A DNA stretch of 64,000 nucleotides, taken from positions 8,205,931 through 8,269,930 of the forward strand of contig JARWKL010000010.1 in the NCBI GenBank assembly GCA_029961685.1, read 5' to 3'. Numbering within the stretch: the stretch's first letter is position 1; each line of letters opens with the position of its first letter. The notes beneath the pieces are model-generated. The model did no database searches. It had not been told where the DNA came from and saw nothing but the letters and a program-made list of their open reading frames with translations. This document shows, in pieces, positions 49,801-61,800 of the stretch. Origin of the DNA: Aristolochia californica (lineage: Eukaryota; Streptophyta; Magnoliopsida; Piperales; Aristolochiaceae). The position numbers and the translations under genes are program-made.

Positions 49801-52800
49801 AGCTTCGACAGCCTCGATTGGGATGGAGATGAAGGATCGCTTCACTCCTGCTCAAAAGATGATTTTCAAGGAGGAGCCAAAGAGATCTGCCGTCTTTTGA
49901 AGAGAGATAGCTCCAGAGCCATTTTGGAAGTGAAGATCTTCTGGATTGTCTAGCCTGATCCTTCGTCTTGATGTGTGGCTTACTACCATTTGCCATCCTT
50001 CTTCGTCAAAAGATTCTTTCGATTTGGAGGCCTTTGGGGGACGTTGTGGAAGGGGACGATTTTCTGAGAGATCTGGACTCTTCGAGATGTGAGAGGGAGG
50101 AGAGGGAAGCCCCGAGATGGGTTCTCAAGGTTCGCTCCATAGCTCTTCGTATTGATCAACATTACTGCGTTCGCATCGCTTCGGTCTACGATTCCCATCG
50201 CTTTTCACCGATTCATCCGTAAAATCTCACTCGCCGTGATGCTTTGATCTTTTTTCATTTTCTCGTGCATCACTTACCACATCGGCGCTTTCCTTATCGT
50301 ATCGTTGATCCTTATCGCAGCATATCGCAACATCACATCGTCGCTCCGTATCGCCTCCTATCGTATCCTCGTGTCGTCGCTCCCTATCACTTTCGTCGTC
50401 TCCGTTTCGCATCTTCGTCGCCTTATCACTAGCCAGAGAAACGTTAAAAGAGCACAATGTAGCAGTGGCTTTCTTTCAGGAAACAAACTAGCCGAAATAT
50501 TCATGCGACACGCCAAAGGCACCTAGTACACAAGGAGCTCAAACTGCATAGAAGCCAAAGCAAAGGATTTGCCTAGTGGAATGGCCATTTTTGGGGATCA
50601 TCAGCAGTTCAAATGTATTTATTCATAAATTGCTAGAGGAATGGTTTAAACCAACAGTTAGTTGGGAAGCTCATCTATCTCACAGTCACAATACCAGATA
50701 TTTCCTATTCGGTCAGTGTTATCAGCCAGTGTATACATCAACCACAACAATCAAAATGGGAAACGTGGAAAGAATCCTTCGGTATCTCAAGAAAAGTCCA
50801 GGTCAAGGGCTGCTATATAAATGTCATGCTTATACAGAAATTAAAGGCTTTGCTGATACTAATTGGGTTGGGCCCCCTGATGACAAAAAATCTACCTCTA
50901 GTTACTGCACAACTATTAGGGGCAATGTAGTCACCTAGAGAAGCAAAAAACAACATGTAGTGGCTAAATCGAGTGTGGAAGCAAAATATCAAGTTATGGC
51001 CCCTACAATAAGTGAATTTTTATGGTTAAAATCATTCATGACTTTGGGTTTCGGATAACCAAGCCTATATAGCTTCACTGTGACAATCAGGTAGTTATCC
51101 ATATTGCGACCAATCCAGTCTTTCATAAGAGAACCAAGCACATTGAGATATATTGTAATTTCATATGAGAAAAACATCAAGCCGGAATAATATCTATATA
51201 ATATCCCTTCAAAGAATTAATTGGGGGACATCTTCACAAAGACTATTGCTACAAAGTCACTCAAGCTGGGAATATTTGATGATTTCTCCCCTAACTTGAG
51301 GGTGAGTGTTGAAGTAGTTTGAATGGTATTCTATGTAATTATGAGAGTGAGTGGCATGGTTAGTTTAAATGTTTTCTTATGTATTAGGGCATTCATGCTC
51401 CACCTATATATATAAGAAAGAGAGGGGGAGGAGCTCAAACTCGTGTTCTTGCCTTCTCTTTCTCATTTTCTCTTACTCTTCTCTTTTTCCTATTTTCTTC
51501 TTCTTTCTTCTTCTTCTCAAACCAAGTTATCCATGGATTAAACTCTAGGATCAACAAAAACAAATTTTTAGGTTTCTCCCACTTCGATGGTGGATTCATA
51601 ATCCATGACCATAGTGGGGATATCACCTCCTTCTAGAAGCAAGCTCTTGCATGCTCATATCCATCCATTTTCAGGCTGGCAAGAGACCGTGATGTATCAA
51701 TCAAAAACTGGTATTGCACATCAAACAATACCCGTATTTGGGATTTCAATGCCAAGAAAGCATTAAGAGACAATGAAGAGTAAGAAACATTGAACCTCAT
51801 CTCAACTTTAGAGAACACATACAATAGAGGTTCTAGGGAGGACTTTATGGTCTAGAAGACAGACCCTTATGGACTATACACAGTCACCCCTCAATATTTT
51901 TTTCTGTGGCTATGACCTATAACAAAAGATCCTTACGACAATCATTTGGAGGATCCTTACCCCTTCTATAGTTAACCACTTCCTATGATGTGTGTTCAAG
52001 AGAAGATATGGAAGAGTCTTACATGACTCTCACAACAAAAAGTATCATAGAGCCGGAACTAATATGGTAGAGTCTAAGCGGAATCTCATGGAAGGAGGTC
52101 TCATAGAAAAGTATTAGTTAAAAGTCTTTTAATTATGTTAATCTTCTATTTATGTTCAATTATTCAATTGTTCTAGGATTTTAATGTTTGACTTCAGGTG
52201 TAACTAGGACAAAGATAGTTTATTTGTAATTTAATTTTACTTGTTTCCTCTTTCGTAAATAGAGGATCATTATACTCAAATTACAAGTCAGTGAAGTATT
52301 TCTCTTTCCCAAAAATTCAACATGGTATCAGAGTGGGTTTTGTGAGTTGACTCAGTCAACCAACAGAAATAATGTGATCATTTTCTGATTTATCATCTCT
52401 AGTAGTTTAGGTACGTATTCTACCTTTTTCTTCCTTTCTTGTCCCAGTACCCGTTGTTTCTTCGTTCGCACCTCATACTAAACTTTTCATATTGCAAATT
52501 ATATATTGAAGGAATGATCTTTGAATCTACTTTCCAATGAAAAAGGAATTTTGGCAATCAAAGTTTTCTACGAAGAGAAATCGATATTTGAAGCAACAAA
52601 GGTCAGACAGTAGGAGAGGTTTGAACAATAGAAATATTCAATTTCAGAGGTGTTTTATGCCATCAAGAATAAGATTTATATGTCAATTATTTATCTTTTA
52701 AAACGTGTGTAACGAGCACTGAGAGCCTGAGACAATAATGATTATCTGTCGTGATGAGAGGAGAGACGACAATGACAAAAGATGACGAAATGTCGCGACG

Positions 52801-55800
52801 AGAGGAGAGACGAGAGGCGTGACGAGAAGAATGAGAGAGAAGAGAAAGGCGAGAGAGAAGGGAAAGGCAGAATCAAAGGGAGAAGTATCGGGAAGACAGG
52901 CTCGTGAACCAATGAACTGACGAGCTACAACGACGACGGCCGGCGAGTCATCGCGACGAGTCAATGAGCACTCCTGTTGCTCGTCGAAACAGATCTACCC
53001 GAGATCTTGCGGGGAGGCCAAGAGGTAGGTTGAACCGCAACTCCCAATCGGAAACTCCTTCTGACCGGGGCCCTCACCTTCGACCACGATCCAGAAGGCG
53101 GAAAACTTCTCTTCCCCGCTCTCCCCACAACAGGTGACAACCTGCAACTTCTACAGAGGAAGCTCAAGGGCCTCCCGACGCAGTACAACCCCCCCCCCTG
53201 TCCCTCTTCTGGTGCTTCCGAAAGTGATACCAGAGAGGACAGCTCGAGCAAAGGTCCAGTGACCTACAACGACGATGATGCCTCCAACTGAACCACTATT
53301 CACCGCCAGAGCCGAACAAGACGACCTCCTCGTTGCTATGCGACTCCATTCCATTTCGTTTTTGGTCCGACAGTTGTCACGGTCACTCAGGTGAACCTTC
53401 GAAATGTCGAAAATGTCCATATTGCAGTAAAAACAGAGAGCATTGTGCCTTCATCACCGTTCCTCTGTTGGCCGGCGTTTCTTTCCTCATTGCCTTCTCG
53501 GCAACAACTTTTGAAGATCTGAGAACGTCGCCCAAAACCAGAGAACTCTGGTTCGGGCCTTGGAGGTACTATTTTCGTACGGTCCATCGAGGAAACCGCA
53601 CCGAGTGTAAAATTTCGCAGCACAGAGACTCTGCAACCATGGCCCGTATAACCATCCTAGAAACAACCAACTCTGGCTTCGGCTAGAGTCAGCTAGCCCG
53701 CGCCATCTGCCGTTTTCTTCCACCCCCATCACCGCCCAACACATATCCTCCTCGACTAGACTACCCTCCTTTTCCCCCTCTGCCCCCTTTGCTCCCAAAC
53801 CCGACAACCCAAAAAACCACACCCACCAACCCTTGCCTCATTCCCGACCCAGTAAGCCCCCTGGCCTCCCTTGATGTATCTTCCCTTTCATTAAAATAAA
53901 ATTATCATCATTTCAAAAAAGAAATATTTGTAAGTTTATTTTCTAACCTATTAAACCAATTCTCAATCTGAATTTTCTGGAGGGAGATATCAACATTGGA
54001 AGCATCAATGGTCATGTTGGCCAAAGAATAGAGTCCACACGCAATCCCACTAATTATAAGATTGGATTACTCATACATCTTTGGAAGGAAGATATGGAAG
54101 AAGAGACTACCACAATTAGGCTCCACTAAGTGGGAGAACTACACACTGGGAGGTAGTGATAAGTGCTGAGTACTGTTTTATAAGTCTCATGGACATCGTG
54201 AAGTCAGTGCAAAGAGGACAGATTCCACATGTGACAGAAGGTCTGGAAGCAGATATAAAGCAAGGAGTAATCTAGTTAATTGGAAGAATACAAAGAAAGG
54301 TGTAACCTTGTTACTTGGAAGAATACAAAGCAAAGTGTAGTTATGTCAAGTACCAAAATGTGTAGTAGTTTCAAAGTAAAGTGGAATATCAAGTGATGCC
54401 CAAACCATATACGAAGAACTTTTGTAGAAGAGCTCACTAGTAAATTTTGAAATCAAGCAGCTAGACCTATATCGCTCATTCTTAACAATCAGGAAAGAAC
54501 TCTTATTCCAAACAATCTAGTACATTATAAAGAACTATGCCATTTGAGTTTGGACTGCTAATTTTTTTTGGAGAAATAACTTCTTTTTTAGGTATCACAA
54601 TTGAGATTTTAATAAGAATTTAAAAAGTCCAGAAAGAACGCCACACCATATCTTTTTTCCAAGAATCAATTAGTAGACATGTTAACCAGACCTCTCAACA
54701 CCAATATAATTTAGAATATTGTCACAAGGAGTAATCAATACTTAATCTCCAAATTAACAGGGAGTGTAGAAGTTTTGGTGCACTTCAATGTAGTTTTCCA
54801 AGAGTTTATGGACTTCATCGAACTTTTCCAGATGTTGAAGAATAATAATCTCCTAGATATTAGAGACTCACTATAAATATTCATAAGTTGTGAGAGAAGT
54901 ATATCTTTCGTTGATCAAAGACAAGCTTGGGAGATAAATGAAGGAAAACCATTATGCAAGCAATTTCTCCACGATGGCTGATTAGGAAAACTGTTTGGGT
55001 TGTTTTTCGTTGCAGAAGTATACATATCTATGTTGTTCAAAAAGGGTGATTCAGTGAGAGAATGTAGCATACCAATTTGCTACATTTCTTATGTCTTTAT
55101 ACAGAAGGCCCATATAGGGCTTTCCAGATTATTATTGTGCTTTTCTTGAATTTCCAATTCTATGAAGGTACATGTTATTATGTGTTTGAACATAATTATA
55201 TAGATGTCTCATTAGTATTGTAACCATAAAAAAATAGTTATTATATCCCACCATATAATAAACATATGGTCCTAAAACAGAACAAATGCTGTCAGTATCT
55301 CCACTTGTCTCAACATCATGATTAAGGGGCACAGACATTCTCACATTGTGATAGAGTGTATCTAAATTTTACTCATCTGCTGAAATTTAGAGAGACAATA
55401 ATAGCCTCCCCACCATGCCTTACTGACAGTCCAGGACAGTTTGCTCTAGATGGATTGTCATAGTCAGAGATTGAAAATGAATTAATATTTTCAGTAAACA
55501 CTAATACAAAACAGAGCTCTTTTAGGAATTGTTTGGGGCATAAAGTAAATGATATGCTCAGGCTCTGCTTAGGTTGAAAAACATACATATGATGTTGTGG
55601 ACGGATCTGATGGAACTGATAGGTCCTTCTCGCCACCAGGTGGGCCTGGTTCAGGTCTCCGTCCTTCCTTTAAAGCTTTCCTGATATCAGCAGCTTTCCA
55701 GGCAGCATATTTCTGTTTTTGCTCAAGCTGTCAAAGAAGCTAGCATCAAAAACGTGTAATGGCAAAACTAACTCGGAAAATTGAAGCACAGACTGCGGAA

Positions 55801-58800
55801 ATTATAGAACTATTCAAAAGTCCACTAAAATCAAATTATTTTTAATTTGGAAACATACATCAGGTGCAAGTTCTCCAAACTGGTTCAAAATCTCGAAGAA
55901 AATGCTAGCTGCATAAAAAGTTTTTGCTGTGTTCCTGTAAAAAGACCAACAAAGATTAGTTTTTATTTGTTCTAATGGGCTCTGAATTTTTCTAGCATGT
56001 CAAATGACAACTGCCATACAGGTCTGCACGCCCAGCACGATCTTGTTTGTCTGCCTTGGAAAAGACATTTAAAGCAAATCCCTCCAGATACAGGTTGTCT
56101 TCAGGTCCTAATTTCAGTGACTTCTTGTCCTGTGGAACAAGAGCAATAGAAACGAGATTAAGGAACCCAGGATAAGCAACAAGAAAGAGCAGAGAATTGT
56201 ACCAACCTATTATGTTAGAAAGTCAATATTTAAGAATAACAAGAGTGATGAATACATAACTAGGCGTTAGAGCTGAAAACTTGGTCTACAATTTTTTTTT
56301 TTTTTTGCACAGGAACCACTAGAAGTAAAAGCTAGAAATGGATATTTAGAATTTGCATAACAAAAATAGTTTAATATTTTCAATAGATTTATAAAGACAA
56401 AAAAAGTAGAAAGGAATAAGAAGTGCACAGAAGAATCAGATTAAGAACAAAGAAGAAGAAAGATAAAGGAGAAAAAGGACGAGGGAGAGAAGCTGTGGAG
56501 CCTTTTTTTCTGCTCCACCCAGCTTAATTTCGTTTGAATACCATAGTGCTTGTCACATGAAGTCACCAAAATTACCCTTAGGCAAATAAACAAATAAAAG
56601 ACAACATGGGTTTTATGTTTTGTGGCCTTGACAGTAAAATTTTGCCTCTGCAGTCCATAAACGCCTAGGTTTGGTGCCTTTTGCAGAAGAAAAATGGGAG
56701 ATAAGGCCTAGAGACACCACTACCTATTTATAACTTTAATTGTGTTCAAAATTACATTCATGACCTTGCTCCCCATAAACTCTAGGAAGCTACTTCCTGC
56801 AAGAAACAATTTTCCTAGAAAATAAGCAAAAGTACATAGCTCTATATAATAACTTCTCACACACTCCTTCTAGTTGGAGTATATAGCTTCAATTTATTAA
56901 AAAATGTCTCACAACTCTCCATTTAAGCACAAGAAAAATTAAACATAAATTTGGTCTTCAAACTCACAATTAAATGCTCAATTTATCATTTCTTTGTGGC
57001 TTCTACATGGTCTTCCGATTTTGAGCTTGCACGTGCAGGACGACTCTTGGACTCAACTTCATCAATACTCACACACTTATTGTCTTTCTCCCCTTCAGGC
57101 TGGGAAACACATGCCAATGATCCCTGGCTTGAACGTAATAGAAATTCTAGGTCATTCAATTCAACTTCTTCCATCTCCTCCTAAATAATAGATCACCTCA
57201 AGACACCCAATTTGGACAAACAGGCATAATAAATATTAGTGAAGACAACGACTCTCACAACCCTGAGGGGGGAGTAGGACACAAGAAAAGGTGGAAATAC
57301 AAGGGTGACACAAAATAAACCGCTCAATGGTAGTAGAAACTATCGCCCACATTTAAGGACAGCAGTAGGAAACCATCCACTTTTAAGGGAATCAATAGGA
57401 AACCACCCACTTTTAAGGGCAGCAGTAGAAAACCACCCACTTTCAAGGGCAGCAGTAGGAAACCACCGATTTTTATAGGTAGCAATAGGAAACAACCCAC
57501 TTTAAAGGGGCAATAATACAACGCAGAAGACAATCACCTATATACACCAAACTAAGATGACCAACCTAAGGAACTCAAACTCAAGGATTGACACATTCTC
57601 AATTCCAAAACACTAGGAAAATTTTCCTGATAGGAAGTTTTAACCACACGAAGTAGTTACAAGTAGAAATAAAAAATAAAGAGTTGCCAACACAAAACAT
57701 AAAGAGTTGATCTTACCAAATAAGAGTCCTCTTCACATAAACAAAAAACAAAACAAAACAAACTTTTGATGAAGACGTGCATTCAATGTCAAAAACTTAT
57801 AAAGCAACACAGCTCAAGAATAGCTGGGCACAAAGGACTCCAAATCTTTTACCCCATTAAAACTAGAGAAGCAAAACCCAGAAAGAATTGGCATGTTCTT
57901 TGTAGTAAATAAAAACAGCACCGAAGGAAATAAGAGCACTAATTTGCATCGTCAAAGTTGAATTTGAAAAAACAGGGGGACTAAAATAGAGATAAACAAG
58001 AGAAACACTTGCAAGACTAGCAAAAGATGACAACGTCAAAACAACTAGTGACAGAGGTTCATCGGAGAGGGTAAACAAAGATAAGGTTGAATTAGTTTGG
58101 AAGTGATGATCAAGATCAAAGAGTATAACTGAATGCAACAACCTGTGCTTCTATCGTGATGGCCTAAGCAAGTATTGTCCCAACTTAATGAACAATCTCT
58201 AACTATTCCTCCCAATAATGAGTTTGAGCTCTAGAGATGTGATTAAGTTGAAATACAACCACTATCTCAACTTGTCAATTTTTCTGTAATGGTAGAGTGA
58301 CTGATACAAAGAACTTGGGGAATGGGAAAAGAGAGTGGGAGTGGGAGTGCAGACGACACAAGGAGATTGAGAGAGGACAAGTTTGGGATAGGGAGCATGG
58401 CCGTGAGAAGGATGAAAATCATGGAATGCAGAGAAGGTGAGATCGTAGCAGAGAGCAAAACAAACCCAAGACGAGAAGTGATGGAGAGAGATGACATGAG
58501 CGAAGGGGAGAAAACTGCGACAACGGCTAGGAGAGAACCAGAGATAATGAAGCTAGACGCCTAGACAAAGGGAAGGAGAAGATCTCTGAGATCTTTGAAA
58601 CACTTGCTGATGCAGAGGAGCAGGAGTTGGCTGGTGTTAGCACCAACAATAGAGGGGAAGAGGGGAATGGCAACTTGACCTCCTGTCACCAGAATGATGA
58701 TGATATTGGATGGAAGGTGGTTAGAAATAAGACATCAAAGGATTCAACACCAGCTCTCCTCGACAAACTCTCTTCAGATATAGGAGCACCTCTTTCTCCA

Positions 58801-61800
58801 TTCACAAGACTTCTAATCACACTAATGGCCTGATCCGGTTGACTGTATAGAACAAAGAGAGGCGTTCCTTTATCTCCATCCCCAATGATGCCTACTCAGC
58901 CTTCACCCAACATTTCGAGAAAATCACCTCTGCTCCAAGGGGAAGTTGCAAAAAAGAGCTTTGGACCAAGAAAATCGTTTTTTGCATCTCAACCTTTCAG
59001 TACAATGGCACCAAGGAATGTAAAATCACCCAATGCCGGGATAGGGTGATCATGGCTCATATATATGTCCCAGAGGCCACCAATACGGGATTTGGATGGT
59101 ATCTCCCTCAATGGCGCAAAGCCTTAATGCTTCACCTCCACACCTGAGCTACTACAATCCGCACATCTAACACTGCTGAAAAGAGGTCTCTCTTAGCTGA
59201 GATAGCCTCTCTTGATGAAGCTGGGGAAAAGTGGTGCTTTATCCCCCTCGGACTTTCACAACCAAATCTTGATGCAGCAAAAGTTCAAGCCCCTCTCCCA
59301 CAAAGAAAGAATTCACTGGAAGCAACATGCCCGCTTCAAATGGCTTACCGAGGGTGTTGGAAAAATTTTTCCACATGGTGGTGACTTCTGCAAGGAGGAT
59401 CAACCGGATTACTTCATTGTGCCTCAATGATGTAGTCTAGGATAGGTCCTCAATTAGTGACGTACTAATTAGTTTTTTTGCAAGATTATACACAGCCCTT
59501 GCTATAGCGCATTCACTTAGCCAAAATTTCACTTGTTGTTGACTACTGACTTGAGCTCCCCTTCACTAGCAAAGAGATTGAATTGGCTATTTTGGGTATG
59601 TCTAATGACAGTACCCCGGGTCCAAATGATTCAATGGAGAATTTTACTAACGTTGTTGGCATATCGTCAAGGAGGATGTCTTCGCTATGTTTCGCTCTTT
59701 CTATGACCATGGCATCACCTACTAGAGCATTGGGCCCTCTTTCATTGCCTTAGTCCCCAAGAAGTAGACGATGGAGCATCCCCGCGACTTCTAGCCCATT
59801 AGCCTTATATCCAACCCCTACAAGGCCACCATTCGGCTACTTGCCCATCAACTCAAGATTGCTCTCCCCCGGGTAATCCACATGGACGGAGTGTCTTCAT
59901 CAAAGGAAGAGCCATACGTGATTCTACCATGGCTGACCATGAGCTCCTTGACCACTTTAAAAAATGAAGAAGCCAGTATTGGCCCTCAAAATTGACCTTG
60001 GAAAAGCCAAGGTCAATCGGTGCCTCCTTGACAACCTACTCGAACAAATGGTCTTTGGAGATCAATGGAGATTTTGGATTAGAAGTTGCGTCTTGCCTGC
60101 TTCCTACTCCATCCTCTTGAAAGGCACAGTCTGTGGCTACTTTGGCAGCACTCATGGAATCAAACAAGGAGATCTACTCTTGCCTCTTCTCTTCAACATA
60201 GTTGTTGAATATATGTCATCCCTATTCTATTCAGCAAAGAATTTTGGGTGGCTCCAACCTGTTTCCCCCCAGATGGAGTTTGATATGTCCTTATTACAGT
60301 TTGCGGACAACACGCTGATCTTCAGAGAGGGCACCTTTGATCAAGTCAAGAAAATCAAAGCGTTGTTGGGCTTTTTGAACCATCATTTGGTCAGAAAATA
60401 ATTGGTAGAAGACAACTTTGTTTGGTACCACATTGATAGAGAAGAACTCGACACTATGGCTTCCTACCTGGGTTGTGCACTGGCTTCACTTCCTGCCACA
60501 TGCTTGGGCCTACCTTTATTTGATTTCAGACCTCACAAACAGCTTTGGACTCTTGTAATTGAGAAGTTTGAGTGGCACCTTGCTACCTGGAGGGGTCGGC
60601 TTCTCTCTAAGACTGGTTGTTTAATTCTCCACGACTCTTGTGTGGCAGGGATTCCAAACAACTTCTTCTCATTCATGCCTTGCCCCACTGCTATCTACCA
60701 CTGGATTGAAGTTCTTAGGCGACGTTTCTTATGGAGAGAACCGAATGGTAACTTCAAATATCATCTTGTTGACTGGAAGGATGTCTGTAAGCGAAAATTC
60801 TTTGGAGGGCTAAGGATTAGGTTAACTCATGACATGAACCACGCCCTTCTCCTCAAATGGATGTGGAAATTCAACTCCTCATCAGGATGCATTTGGAAGC
60901 CCATGGTCGCTACCAAACTTGGCTGGCTAGAGCCATGGTGGATTTCTGGACAGAACCTTTCCCCCCTTTGGCAATCCCTCTACCCCCTCCTTCCTACATT
61001 TGCAAAGGGAATTCGGTTCTATGCTGGAAATGGGAGCAGATTGCGGTTTTGGAAGGATTGGGGAATGGGGAACGGACCTCTCGCCGATTGCTATGATGCC
61101 AGGATGAGAATCTGCAATGCAATCCATTACGGTGGCTGAAGTTTGGAGATCCAGCGCTTGCTGAAATTTTAACTTCCAACGAGGCCTCAATGTCGTGGAG
61201 ACTCAGCTGGTTTCCAACCTTCCTTCGGACCTCCAACCTCCTGGCTTCGTACACTGTCAGAATAGGATTGCCTAGAGAGTTGACAACAGCAGGAAGCTCT
61301 CGGTCTCATCAGCTTACCACCTTATCACTGGTGCCACTAGATCCTCTACCCATGATGCTGCCATCGCCTGGCGCCTTTCTAGACCTCTGAAAGTTCAGTT
61401 CTTTGTTTGGACTGCCCTAAATAGAATCCTCACTGCAAACAACCTAAGGAGGAGAGGCAAAGCTCCCTGTGCTCTTTGTCCCCTATGCAATATTGTTGAA
61501 GAAACAGTCCCATATCTCCTCCTTCATTTTCCCTACTCATGGGAAGTCTGGACTGACATGCTTGGCCAAGTCAGTCTCCAATTCTGCCTCTCCAGTGACC
61601 TCCTTGGAACTTGCTTGGAATCGTCCTCTCGGCCTGCACTGCTCATACTCCCTAGGGAAAATGGAAGGAGAGAAATAGCAAACGCTTTTGTTGCAAATTC
61701 AGAAGCGCTGAGGAGCTTTCTAGCATCATTATTGGCCACATTTCTGCCTGGCTTCACACGAGGGCAGAATTCAGCAGCTTCAGGGACACTCCCCTTCGAA

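Larger units (their letters stand above)
42858..50651 (-). mobile_element. 7.8-kb L1-type LINE with RNase H
   Basis: CAACAGTTAG lies at 42848-42857 and again at 50652-50661. Joining these restores the Copia-3 frame (QFQQLV then GKLIYLT), so everything between is one insertion. On the minus strand it has ORF1 (about 49996-47160) and then ORF2 with endonuclease, RT, a zinc-finger-like region and RNase H. It ends in a short A run (7 A, seen as T at 42858-42864). The 5' part (about 49997-50651) is GC-richer, repeats TATCG-like text and has no recognised domain. Confidence 0.88.
38402..51556 (+). mobile_element. Ty1/Copia retrotransposon (Copia-3), split by a LINE
   Basis: LTRs at 38402-38703 and 51307-51556, both starting TGTTGAAGTAGTTTGA. 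The primer site TGGTACCAGAGCTGG follows the first and GAGGGTGAG precedes the second. Gag, protease, integrase and RT are at 39506-42857. RT/RNase H resumes at 50662. The gap holds a LINE (42858-50651). No matching 5-bp target duplication was found (TTGGA versus AAAAC), so a flank has changed. LINE ORF2 sequence lies on both sides. It is related to Copia-1 by gag and RT. Confidence 0.85.

Noticed and set aside
55373..55636. Minus-strand frame running past the end of LIP5 exon 5
   Set aside because: It is in a different frame from exon 5, and a good GTATGT donor at 55586 lets exon 5 join exon 6 in phase.
57324..57533. Minus-strand Leu/Gly-rich 10-residue repeat protein
   Set aside because: It is the translation of the 30-bp minisatellite in an intron.
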